A stretch of DNA of 64,000 nt from Rhodopirellula bahusiensis (lineage in GTDB: Bacteria; Planctomycetota; Planctomycetia; Pirellulales; Pirellulaceae), in contig NZ_NIZW01000018.1 of the NCBI RefSeq assembly GCF_002727185.1, forward strand, positions 103,063 to 167,062, written 5' to 3'. Made by a program: the position numbers and the translations under genes. Shown here one piece after another: positions 55,931 to 64,000 of the stretch. A model generated the notes under the pieces. It was not told the DNA's origin. It did not search any database and saw nothing but the letters and a program-made list of their open reading frames with translations. How positions within the stretch are numbered: position 1 is the stretch's first letter; each line of letters starts with the position of its first letter.

Positions 55931-58141
55931 TCAGGATTCCAAACGCAGGATCGTCGTGCCGAGTGGTGGCAACGTGATTTCAATACTGTCCGGTCGAGCG
56001 TGGTGCTCGACGCCGGTCGTTTCGCGTCCGGGATAGTTGCCCAAGTTTGATCCGCCGTACGCTTCACTGTCACTGTTGAAGATTTCTTTCCAGAAACCTT
56101 TGACGGGCACACCCACTCGGTAGTTGTCTCGTGGTACCGGAGTGAAGTTGTTGCAGACCAAGATCGGTGGATCGCCCTCGGCACCCTTTCGCAGGTAGAC
56201 CAACACGCTGTCTTCCGCGTTGTGAGCGTCGATCCATTCGAAGCCTTCACCGGTGAAGTCGTGATAGTGCAGAGCCGGATTTTCGATCACGACTTTGTTC
56301 AAGTCCGCGACCAATTGCTGGACGCCTCGGTGTGTGTCGAAATCTAGCAATTCCCACTGAGGCCCATCGTCCGCGTTCCACTCCGTCCACTGCGCGATTT
56401 CACCGCCCATGAACAGCAACTTCTTTCCAGGGTGCGTCCACATGTAGCTGTACAGCAAACGCAGGTTGGCGAACTTCTGCCACATGTCGCCCGGCATCTG
56501 ACTGATCAGCGAACCCTTGCCGTGAACCACTTCGTCGTGCGACAGCGGCAACGTAAAGTTTTCGGTGAACGCGTAGATTAGGCTGAACGTCAGCTCATTC
56601 TGATGGAACTTGCGGTGAATGGGTTCGTTCCGCATGTAGCTCAACGTGTCATTCATCCAACCCATGTTCCACTTGTAGGTGAAACCAAGACCGCCATCGT
56701 AGGTCGGACGCGAAACGCCGGGCCACGCAGTCGACTCTTCCGCCGCCGTCACAACACCGGGGTAATTCTCGTGAACCGCGATGTTGAAATCACGCAAGAA
56801 GTCGATTGACTCCAAGTTCTCACGTCCGCCGTATCGATTGGGAATCCACTCACCATCTTCGCGGCTGTAGTCCAGGTACAGCATGGACGCGACCGCGTCG
56901 ACTCGCAGCCCATCGATGTGATACTTGTCCAACCAGAACAATGCGTTGGCGATCAAAAAGTTCTTCACTTCGTTGCGGCCGAAGTTAAAGATCATCGTGC
57001 CCCAATCCGGGTGCTCGCCCTGGCGTGGGTCCGCATGCTCGTACAACGCCGAACCGTCGAATTGACGCAGACCGTGGTCGTCTTTCGGGAAGTGAGCAGG
57101 AACCCAATCGATCAACACACCAATTCCATGTTGATGCATGTGATCAACGAAGAACATGAAGTCTTCCGGCGATCCGTGGCGGCTGGTTGGTGCGTAATAG
57201 CCGACGCTTTGATAGCCCCACGATCCTGTGAATGGGTGCTCGCTGATTGGCATCAATTCCACGTGCGTGAAATTCATGCGGTGGCAGTAGTCGACCAATC
57301 GCTTGGCTAAATCGCGGTAGTCCAACCAACCGTGAGTTCGGCCGGGCCCTTTTTGCCAACTGCCCAGGTGAACTTCGTAAACGTTCATCGGGGTGTGCAT
57401 CGGGTCGATTTCCGCCCGCTGCTGCAACCAATCGGAATCGTTCCACGTGTAAGTGTTGATGTCCGTAATGATGTTCGCGGTCAACGGTGGCAACTCGGCC
57501 GCGAACGCCATCGGGTCGCACTTGTCCATCCAGTGACCATGTTCGGTCTGGATCCGGAACTTGTACTTCTGACCGACCTTGGCGGCGGGCAGGAAAAGCT
57601 CCCACATACCGGTCGACTCGACGGGCTGTGCGACATGGCCGCGTCCGTCCCAACCATTGAAATCACCGACGATCTGAACGGAGCGAGCGTTGGGAGCCCA
57701 AACCGCGAAATTCACGCCTTGAACACCATCGACTTCGCGAAGCTGTGCTCCGAGTCGTTCGTACAACTGGTTGTGGCGGCCTTCACCGATCAGGTAGCGA
57801 TCGAGGTCGCTGAAAATGCTGGGGACGGTGTAGGGGGACGTCGTCTTCATTTCTTTACCGGTCTTGTCGATCATTTGCAGTCTGGACGTGGAAGGCTTGG
57901 TGATGGGCTCATCGCAGATCGCTTCAAAGAATCCGCCGGGATGCAGCCGTCTCATCGGACGTCGCAAACCGCTTGCCGAATCGATCAGCCACACGGATTC
58001 GGCGTTGGGTTCCAACACGCGAACGGACGTGGCTTCTCGCCCCCGATAGTTGACAGGGTGACGGCCCAACAAACTACCCGGGTTCACCACACTGCCATCA
58101 ACGAGTGACTGAATGGTCGATAGTGAAAGCTGCGAATTCAT
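55931..58141 (-). CDS. glgB: 1,4-alpha-glucan branching enzyme
   Basis: GlgB makes alpha-1,6 branches in glycogen. The 736-residue protein has the CBM48 N-terminal region (EVDGVQGVNFAVWAPNARSV), then the GH13 domain with MNVYEVHLGSWQKG, HVELMPISEHPFTGSWGYQ, the catalytic Asp in GLRVDAVASMLYLDYSR, the catalytic Glu in VTAAEESTAWPGV and LPLSHDEVVHGKGSL. A C-terminal beta domain ends TILRLES. Length is the family norm. The ATG start at 58141 is preferred. No glgA, glgC or glgP neighbours are seen. Confidence 0.96.
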   Translation of the reverse strand: MNSQLSLSTIQSLVDGSVVNPGSLLGRHPVNYRGREATSVRVLEPNAESVWLIDSASGLRRPMRRLHPGGFFEAICDEPITKPSTSRLQMIDKTGKEMKTTSPYTVPSIFSDLDRYLIGEGRHNQLYERLGAQLREVDGVQGVNFAVWAPNARSVQIVGDFNGWDGRGHVAQPVESTGMWELFLPAAKVGQKYKFRIQTEHGHWMDKCDPMAFAAELPPLTANIITDINTYTWNDSDWLQQRAEIDPMHTPMNVYEVHLGSWQKGPGRTHGWLDYRDLAKRLVDYCHRMNFTHVELMPISEHPFTGSWGYQSVGYYAPTSRHGSPEDFMFFVDHMHQHGIGVLIDWVPAHFPKDDHGLRQFDGSALYEHADPRQGEHPDWGTMIFNFGRNEVKNFLIANALFWLDKYHIDGLRVDAVASMLYLDYSREDGEWIPNRYGGRENLESIDFLRDFNIAVHENYPGVVTAAEESTAWPGVSRPTYDGGLGFTYKWNMGWMNDTLSYMRNEPIHRKFHQNELTFSLIYAFTENFTLPLSHDEVVHGKGSLISQMPGDMWQKFANLRLLYSYMWTHPGKKLLFMGGEIAQWTEWNADDGPQWELLDFDTHRGVQQLVADLNKVVIENPALHYHDFTGEGFEWIDAHNAEDSVLVYLRKGAEGDPPILVCNNFTPVPRDNYRVGVPVKGFWKEIFNSDSEAYGGSNLGNYPGRETTGVEHHARPDSIEITLPPLGTTILRLES

Positions 58142-58202
58142 GGCTGGACTACGAGAAAATTGATTGAGAATGAGTTCGTGAATGAGTGAAACGAGCCTGA
58201 AA

Positions 58203-58949
58203 TCAGGACGTTTTAATCGGGTTGGATCGCTTGATTCCGTTTGCCGAGACCGCGGTACTCAACAACCAATCGCGGAGACGATCGTTCGCGGTCGGGACGG
58301 TACGACTGGATTTCGGTGCTGGCGGACCAGCGTGGGAATGGTCAATTCGCGACCAATCGTCCTTCAGCTTGGTGGATGTGCGGGCAACCGAGTCTTCCAC
58401 CTCAGCCGCAGGGATTGCACCGTCAGGGGTGACTTGTTCCGGTTTTCGGCTGACCAAACGAGACGTCACCAAGCAGGCTTGAACCTCGTGGATTCCGAGA
58501 GCGTGGTCGACACGTCGCCAAAGATCAGCATGCTGGACTTCGACGCGACGGCCGAAGTGATCCCATACAAAATCGCTTCGTCGCCATCGCGGCAAGGAAT
58601 CAGTGAGGGAACGAATCAGGTATCGGTTGTGACTGAGCAATGTGATTCCGGATGGCCCATCGATTGCCTCAAGACCGCGAACGGCGGCCAACAAGGAAAG
58701 CCGATTCAGGTCGCCGAACTCTTGATCGTCCGCTTCCATCACGGGCTGGCCGTCGGAGGTCTCGATCACGAATTGCCAACGACCATCGGTCAACGATGTG
58801 CTGTGCGCCGAAACGACCAACAGGAATGAGGAGCGAGGTTTCGTAGGTGCGGGATTGAAATCAGGGTCGCCGAATTCGGACGCCATCGACGCGAATTCTT
58901 CGAGGGATTGCAAAGGATCCATCATGGTTGGGTTCGCCAGTGAGTTCAT
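58203..58949 (-). CDS. RNase HI-like protein with degenerate active site
   Basis: The 248-residue protein looks like an RNase H fold at about residues 35-165: a first strand (SSFLLVVSAHSTSLTDG), the helix GDLNRLSLLAAVRGLEAI that corresponds to T-x-N-R-x-E-L-x-A, a strand-helix SHNRYLIRSLTDSL in place of T-D-S-x-Y, and VQHADLWRRVDHALGIHEV. The catalytic acids (Asp, Glu, Asp) appear replaced (Ser, Ser, His), so nuclease activity is unlikely. The remaining C-terminal 85 residues are charged and low-complexity. It is 61 bases upstream of glgB, same strand. Could be a regulatory or nucleic-acid-binding relic. Confidence 0.7.
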   Translation of the reverse strand: MNSLANPTMMDPLQSLEEFASMASEFGDPDFNPAPTKPRSSFLLVVSAHSTSLTDGRWQFVIETSDGQPVMEADDQEFGDLNRLSLLAAVRGLEAIDGPSGITLLSHNRYLIRSLTDSLPRWRRSDFVWDHFGRRVEVQHADLWRRVDHALGIHEVQACLVTSRLVSRKPEQVTPDGAIPAAEVEDSVARTSTKLKDDWSRIDHSHAGPPAPKSSRTVPTANDRLRDWLLSTAVSANGIKRSNPIKTS

Positions 58950-59452
58950 CGTGCTCTCGATTCGTGGTTGCGATCAGTCTGGCGGCGGCCCCTGTGTCTC
59001 GCCCGGATCCTTGGACGAGAGGGCCGCCGCATCGCTTCACACGCATCGATTGCTAGGGAGGGGAAAGCAAAGAGACGCGATCCATCGGTGCCAGTCTTCA
59101 GCGGTGCACGTGTCGGCTATCAATGTTGCTGCGATTTCAGCTTGCCGGAACTTTGATGCGACCGCCTGTCGACAAAGATTGCTTTCGTCGCGGTCGACCT
59201 TCTCGGGAAAGCTTTCCTGCTCAAAAAGGTTTGCCCGAATTAACACCCGATCGCGTAATCGTTGAAGGCTGAACAACCGTCAAGCTTTGGCTCCATGGAA
59301 CGCATCGCTTGGTCTCAAACGAAGGACCATTTCGACTGTTAGCCAACCAAGAACCGCCAAGTCCATCGGAGATCGTGGGTCTCAGCCCGTTTTGCAGCGG
59401 TGTCGCCCGGAGGCCCGTTTTAGGGGGCTCTCAGCGTCAGTAGAGCTCAGGC
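58950..59452. other. non-coding spacer without recognised structure
   Basis: About 500 bases between the RNase H-like gene and coaX. No credible gene was seen on either strand: all short frames lack conserved blocks and start signals. No strong hairpin or repeat was found. Confidence 0.5.
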
Positions 59453-60340
59453 CTATTCGAGCGGCAGCAGATCCAGCAGCGCCTGAGCAACCAAGTGCGG
59501 TTCCTCGACCGCATCACACTCCGCGGGCAAAGCATCCACCAGGCACCCCGCGTCACCACCGGTGACAACCAAAGTCGCGGCACCACCGTAAATTCGAAGC
59601 AACCGCTCAACGGCTCCCGCGACCGACGCGAGAACGCCCAGTCTCATCGCCGCGACTGTGTCTCGGCCGGGTCCTTCTGGCATTTCGCGACAACGATGCG
59701 ACGCCCAATCCAGTTTCGGAAGCGCATCCGTTCCTGCCGCAAGAGCAGCGGTTTGCATTTCCAATCCGGGCAAGATCGCACCGCCGCGAAAAATCCCTTC
59801 CGCTGAAACGAAATCAACCGTCACGGTGGTCCCCGCATCAACAACGATCAATGGTGCCTCGTGGCGGCGGAACGCAGCTTCCGCGCCCAGCAATCGATCG
59901 ATCCCGACACGCTCAGGAAAACTCACGTCAATCGCCATCGCAACGTCTTCGTGAGTCACGAATCGAACGCGAATGCAGTTGAAAAACGCTTCGTCTAGGG
60001 CGACCACCAGCGGCTCCGCCGAACCTCGGTTCACGCTCGCGACGCGAACGTCGTAGCAAACCGACTCGCAGTCACTCGATTCACATCCAGACAATTGCTC
60101 GGCCAGCAATCTCAAATGCTCGACGCACTTGGTGATCCATTCCGGATCACGCAGAGAGATGGATCGCAACAACGGTCCGCGATCGTGGCTGGCTTTCGCT
60201 TTCCCATCGGTGGGCGATGACTGCGTGACAACTTTGATGGCGGTGTTTCCGACATCAATGCCAACTCGCACCATTACGACATCGCAAGACGACTCGTCTT
60301 GGAGTTGTTGCTCATTCGCCGAAGATTGCTCGTCTGCCAT
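59453..60340 (-). CDS. coaX: type III pantothenate kinase
   Basis: CoaX phosphorylates pantothenate, the first step of coenzyme A synthesis. The 295-residue protein has the ASKHA-fold signatures VRVGIDVGNTAIKVVTQ, VGIDRLLGAEAAFRRHEAPL and VVDAGTTVTVDFVSAEGIF, with GGAILPGLEMQTAAL and VVTGGDAGCLVDALP towards the C-terminus. The ATG at 60340 gives a short acidic leader; an internal ATG at 60274 gives MVRVGIDVGN directly. It ends the obgE-coaX run, 16 bases after obgE. Confidence 0.93.
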   Translation of the reverse strand: MADEQSSANEQQLQDESSCDVVMVRVGIDVGNTAIKVVTQSSPTDGKAKASHDRGPLLRSISLRDPEWITKCVEHLRLLAEQLSGCESSDCESVCYDVRVASVNRGSAEPLVVALDEAFFNCIRVRFVTHEDVAMAIDVSFPERVGIDRLLGAEAAFRRHEAPLIVVDAGTTVTVDFVSAEGIFRGGAILPGLEMQTAALAAGTDALPKLDWASHRCREMPEGPGRDTVAAMRLGVLASVAGAVERLLRIYGGAATLVVTGGDAGCLVDALPAECDAVEEPHLVAQALLDLLPLE

Positions 60341-60356
60341 GGTCCCGCCGACTGCC

Positions 60357-61580
60357 TCAAGACGAACGATCGCGACGTTCGCCGGGCACGACTTTCCCGG
60401 TGTCGGAAAGCGTGGCGGCACCTTGAACGTCCTGAGCTTGAACTTGGTCCGACAAACCCTCGGTGGCCGCGGCTTTGTGAGGAGGAACGCGGCGTTCTTT
60501 CTTCGGCGTCACGGGAGCGTCGTCTTGGCGAATCAAAGTGGGAGTGATCCCGGCTTCGACCATCTCTTCGCGACGTTTGGTGACTCGATCCATGATTTCG
60601 CCCACCAACTCGTTCAGTCCAACATCCGTCGCGGCGCTGATCGTTCGCAAATCACGAGCGTGGTCCGCGGGGTGTTCGCCAAAGTATGACTGCAGCTTTT
60701 CGCGAACTTCGCCGTCGGGATCGAGCTCACACTTGGTCATCACGACCAGTTCGTCGCGATCCGCGAGCGACTCATCGTAGTGCTGCAACTCTTCGCGAAT
60801 CGCGGCGTAGTTCTGAATCGGGTCGCTTCCGTCAACAGGAGTGGGCTCGATCAAGTGAACCAGCAAACCGGCTCGTTCGACATGTCGCAGGAATTCGTGC
60901 CCGAGCCCGATGCCTTCGCTGGCTCCCTCGATCAAACCGGGAATATCCGCCAAGACGAACGAGCGTTCAGTGTCGACATCAACGATCCCGAGGTTGGGAT
61001 ACTTGGTCGTGAACGGGTAGTCGGCGATCTCAGGACGAGCACTGCTGATCCGCGAAAGCAGGGTGCTTTTGCCGGCATTGGGTTTGCCGATCAAGCCGAC
61101 ATCGGCGATCGATTTCAGCTCCATGATCACGTGCCGCGTTTCGCCGGGCTCGCCCAATTCGCGTACCCGCGGAGCCTGGTTTTGCGGCGTCTTGAAACGA
61201 GCGTTGCCGTGGCCGCCTTTGCCGCCGCGACAGATCACGAACTCTTCGCCGACCTGGGTCAAATCTTTGATCACGAACCCATCTTTCACGTCAATGATGC
61301 TGGTTCCGCAGGGCACAAAAAGCCGCATTTCCCGGCCTTTTCGACCGTGACGCAGGGCTCCCATCCCGAAACCACCCTTCTCGGCCCGAAAGAATTTTCG
61401 CGTGGCGAATTGGGCCAACGAGTTCACGCCCAAACGAGCTTCCAGGATGATGCTGGCTCCGCGTCCGCCGTCACCGCCATCGGGACCACCTTTGGGGACG
61501 TACTTCTCCTTGCGAAAGCTCATGCAGCCATCGCCACCCTTGCCGGCCTGGAACTCAATTTCAACGCGATCAAAGAACAT
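60357..61580 (-). CDS. obgE: Obg GTPase, ribosome assembly
   Basis: ObgE/CgtA is an essential GTPase associated with the large ribosomal subunit. The 407-residue protein begins [20 protein letters not shown], the Gly-rich Obg fold ([18 protein letters not shown]), then the G1 loop [15 protein letters not shown]2/G3 [13 protein letters not shown] and [20 protein letters not shown], and a normal G4 with VMTKCELD. The C-terminal tail after about residue 345 is variable, charged and lacks the OCT domain. The ATG at 61580 is chosen; the open frame upstream is non-conserved. coaX follows. Confidence 0.95.
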   Translation of the reverse strand: MFFDRVEIEFQAGKGGDGCMSFRKEKYVPKGGPDGGDGGRGASIILEARLGVNSLAQFATRKFFRAEKGGFGMGALRHGRKGREMRLFVPCGTSIIDVKDGFVIKDLTQVGEEFVICRGGKGGHGNARFKTPQNQAPRVRELGEPGETRHVIMELKSIADVGLIGKPNAGKSTLLSRISSARPEIADYPFTTKYPNLGIVDVDTERSFVLADIPGLIEGASEGIGLGHEFLRHVERAGLLVHLIEPTPVDGSDPIQNYAAIREELQHYDESLADRDELVVMTKCELDPDGEVREKLQSYFGEHPADHARDLRTISAATDVGLNELVGEIMDRVTKRREEMVEAGITPTLIRQDDAPVTPKKERRVPPHKAAATEGLSDQVQAQDVQGAATLSDTGKVVPGERRDRSS

Positions 61581-61671
61581 GGAATGCAGAGTGGAAAGGA
61601 CCACAGTGGCACAGGGCCACAGGCGGGGATAGAAACCAAAGGATGAGTATGGCCATGAGTAAGATCCAACG

Positions 61672-61712
61672 CAAACGGGGTGTGATGACCTTATCACCAC
61701 ACCCCGCGTTTG
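61672..61712 (-). terminator. strong hairpin after gapA, possible terminator
   Basis: An inverted repeat pairs caaac plus ggggtgtg on one side with cacacccc plus gtttg on the other, with a short loop around 61687-61694. It lies downstream of the gapA stop (61771) on the minus strand and before obgE. No run of T follows, so it may terminate by a different route or only slow transcription. Confidence 0.6.
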
Positions 61713-61770
61713 AATTGGAGTTCAGAACTTTTGCTCTGATGAGCTGTGGTCCTGAGGCTCTTTCACACTC

Positions 61771-62856
<1,086 letters not shown>

Positions 62857-62947
62857 TCACCGGGTCCGCCGGGGGCGCGGATTATAAGTTTGTGAGTCCA
62901 TTTTGAAACAGCCCCCGAATCACTTCCCTGACCTTGAACCAGCCACG

Positions 62948-63934
62948 ATGACCGATCCTCGGCCCGAAAAACCAGCTTCACCCACCGAGTCACCGCACCG
63001 TGATCATCGGGAATCTTCCGCAAGAATTGAACAATCCCAATGGCGTCGCCCAGCCGGAGTTGCCGCGGGAACTTGGCGATACGTTCAACAAGGGTCCATC
63101 GCTAGCCACTACGACGACTTTGTGGCGGAGACCCCGCTCTGCAAACTCGATCAAACGATCCTTCGCCAGGTCTTCGGATCAATCGATTCCGAACCGTCGC
63201 AGCCTTCCAACAACCAGGATGCGAGCAGTCGGCAGACTCAAAAAGTTTTTTCCGACACCGCCGATTGGGTGCTCGATTTGGGCTGCGGAACCGGACGAGC
63301 CGCCACCGAATTGTCGCGACAGGGCCGCAACGTGCTGGCGATTGACCTGTCTCAATCGATGTTACATCACGTCACCGAGCGAGCGAAGCAAGCGAGAGCG
63401 GAATCAACCGACCAGAGAACGGGAGCGATCGTTCCCCTGCGAGCCAACTTGGTCCAACTCGATTGCTTGGCGGACAATTCCGCGGCGGGTGCGGTTTGCT
63501 TGTTCAGTACCTTGGGCATGATCCAAGGCAGAGAGAATCGCCGGGCCGTCCTGCGTCATGCTTCACGCATCGTCCGGCCAGGAGGCAAGCTCCTCCTGCA
63601 CGTCCACAACCGCTACGCCTCGCTGGCCCAATCCGGTGGGATGCGTTTGCTCGCGAAAAGCTTCCTGCAGTCGCTTACATCGAAGCAACGAGATTTTGGC
63701 GACGCCACGTACGCCTACCGAGGCCTCCCCGACATGTTCCTGCACCGCTACTCACGCCGAGAACTCATCGCGGATCTCAAAAACAGCGGCTGGCAAATCA
63801 ACCACATCCACCGCCTCTCGCTCGACGGCTCCCAGACAATCGAAGAAAGCGCTGCCAACAAACTGCGGATCGCAGGCGGCTATTTGTTAGAAGCCCAACC
63901 GCCTCAACCGATAGGGGTAGGGAAGTCCGGTTGA
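62948..63934 (+). CDS. class I SAM-dependent methyltransferase, C-terminus running into an intron
   Basis: The 328-residue protein has a Rossmann-type methyltransferase domain (about residues 95-240) with motif I VLDLGCGTGRAATELS, the acidic NVLAIDLSQSMLHH and the post-I region RHASRIVRPGGKLLLHVHN. The first 45 residues are hydrophilic. The ATG at 62948 is chosen; an upstream TTG at 62903 is possible. The last seven codons and the stop (63911-63934) come from the group II intron that begins at 63911 on the opposite strand, so the original C-terminus was changed or the stop lost. Substrate unknown. Confidence 0.85.
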   Translation: MTDPRPEKPASPTESPHRDHRESSARIEQSQWRRPAGVAAGTWRYVQQGSIASHYDDFVAETPLCKLDQTILRQVFGSIDSEPSQPSNNQDASSRQTQKVFSDTADWVLDLGCGTGRAATELSRQGRNVLAIDLSQSMLHHVTERAKQARAESTDQRTGAIVPLRANLVQLDCLADNSAAGAVCLFSTLGMIQGRENRRAVLRHASRIVRPGGKLLLHVHNRYASLAQSGGMRLLAKSFLQSLTSKQRDFGDATYAYRGLPDMFLHRYSRRELIADLKNSGWQINHIHRLSLDGSQTIEESAANKLRIAGGYLLEAQPPQPIGVGKSG

Positions 63935-64000
63935 GCCGGACTCCCCTCCCTCAGAACCGTACGTGCGGTTCTCCCGCATACGGCTCGCCAGTCAGTGGGT
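63911..64000 (-). mobile_element. 3' end of a group II intron (domains V and VI), continuing past the right edge
   Basis: On the minus strand 63954-63986 reads as a domain V hairpin: gagccgtatgcgggagaacc followed by gcacgtacggttc. Lower stem gagccgta pairs with tacggttc, upper stem tgcgg with ccgca, with a two-base bulge (cg). Downstream is a second hairpin typical of domain VI (ggggagtccgg against ccggacttcccc-like) with a bulged A, opposite T 63918 of the plus strand, seven bases from the intron end at 63911 (…ctat). The body of the intron and any reverse-transcriptase gene lie beyond the window. Confidence 0.82.

Overview
The window looks like chromosomal DNA of a marine planctomycete of the Rhodopirellula/Pirellulaceae type. 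This is an inference from gene content: four secreted sulfatases, planctomycete-type cytochrome proteins with CxxCH sites (one paired with a DUF1501 partner), a SigK/RskA-like sigma/anti-sigma pair beside a fasciclin protein, many lineage-restricted secreted or membrane proteins, GTG/TTG starts, weak ribosome binding sites and many dispersed hairpin repeats. No rRNA, tRNA or CRISPR array was seen.

Layout. 1-9.5 kb: 3' part of zwf, a sulfatase, an NtrC-type two-component pair, lpxB, a membrane protein and a lipoprotein. 9.8-17.4 kb: lpdA, a dual-specificity phosphatase, a SIMPL-domain protein, a very large heme protein and a divergent rhomboid protease. 17.5-23.5 kb: two sulfatases around a set of small membrane/ankyrin genes and an acetyltransferase. 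23.7-26.7 kb: anti-sigma, ECF sigma and two-domain fasciclin genes. 27-33 kb: a repeat-rich spacer, a DUF1501/PSCyt1-DUF1549-DUF1553 operon and its divergent PAS-AraC regulator. 33.3-42.1 kb: a VKOR-DsbA fusion, truA, a Ser/Thr kinase, an FHA protein, a flippase and a fourth sulfatase. 42.2-45.6 kb: an FtsQ-like protein with a MurB-like protein, and xylA. 45.6-46.6 kb: a 1-kb repeat island. 46.6-53.2 kb: a BNR-repeat protein, a coupled pair of membrane adaptor and PqqD-like/M50 protease/adaptor genes, and a cupredoxin-like protein. 53.3-64 kb: queE/queF, a TIM-barrel protein, glgB, a degenerate RNase H-like protein, coaX, obgE, gapA, a methyltransferase, and at the right edge the 3' end of a group II intron.

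Most interesting points: (1) the translationally coupled GAF-HlyD and PqqD-like/M50/HlyD pair, a candidate membrane export or processing system; (2) two 226-bp copies, about 98% identical, of a MITE-like element 9.8 kb apart; (3) group II intron domains V and VI on the minus strand at the right edge, with the intron end fused in frame to a methyltransferase gene; (4) a MurB homologue that appears to lack both catalytic residues, next to an FtsQ-like gene; (5) an RNase HI-like protein with its acidic active-site residues replaced; (6) a sigK-rskA-fasciclin arrangement reminiscent of the mycobacterial mpt70/mpt83 locus.
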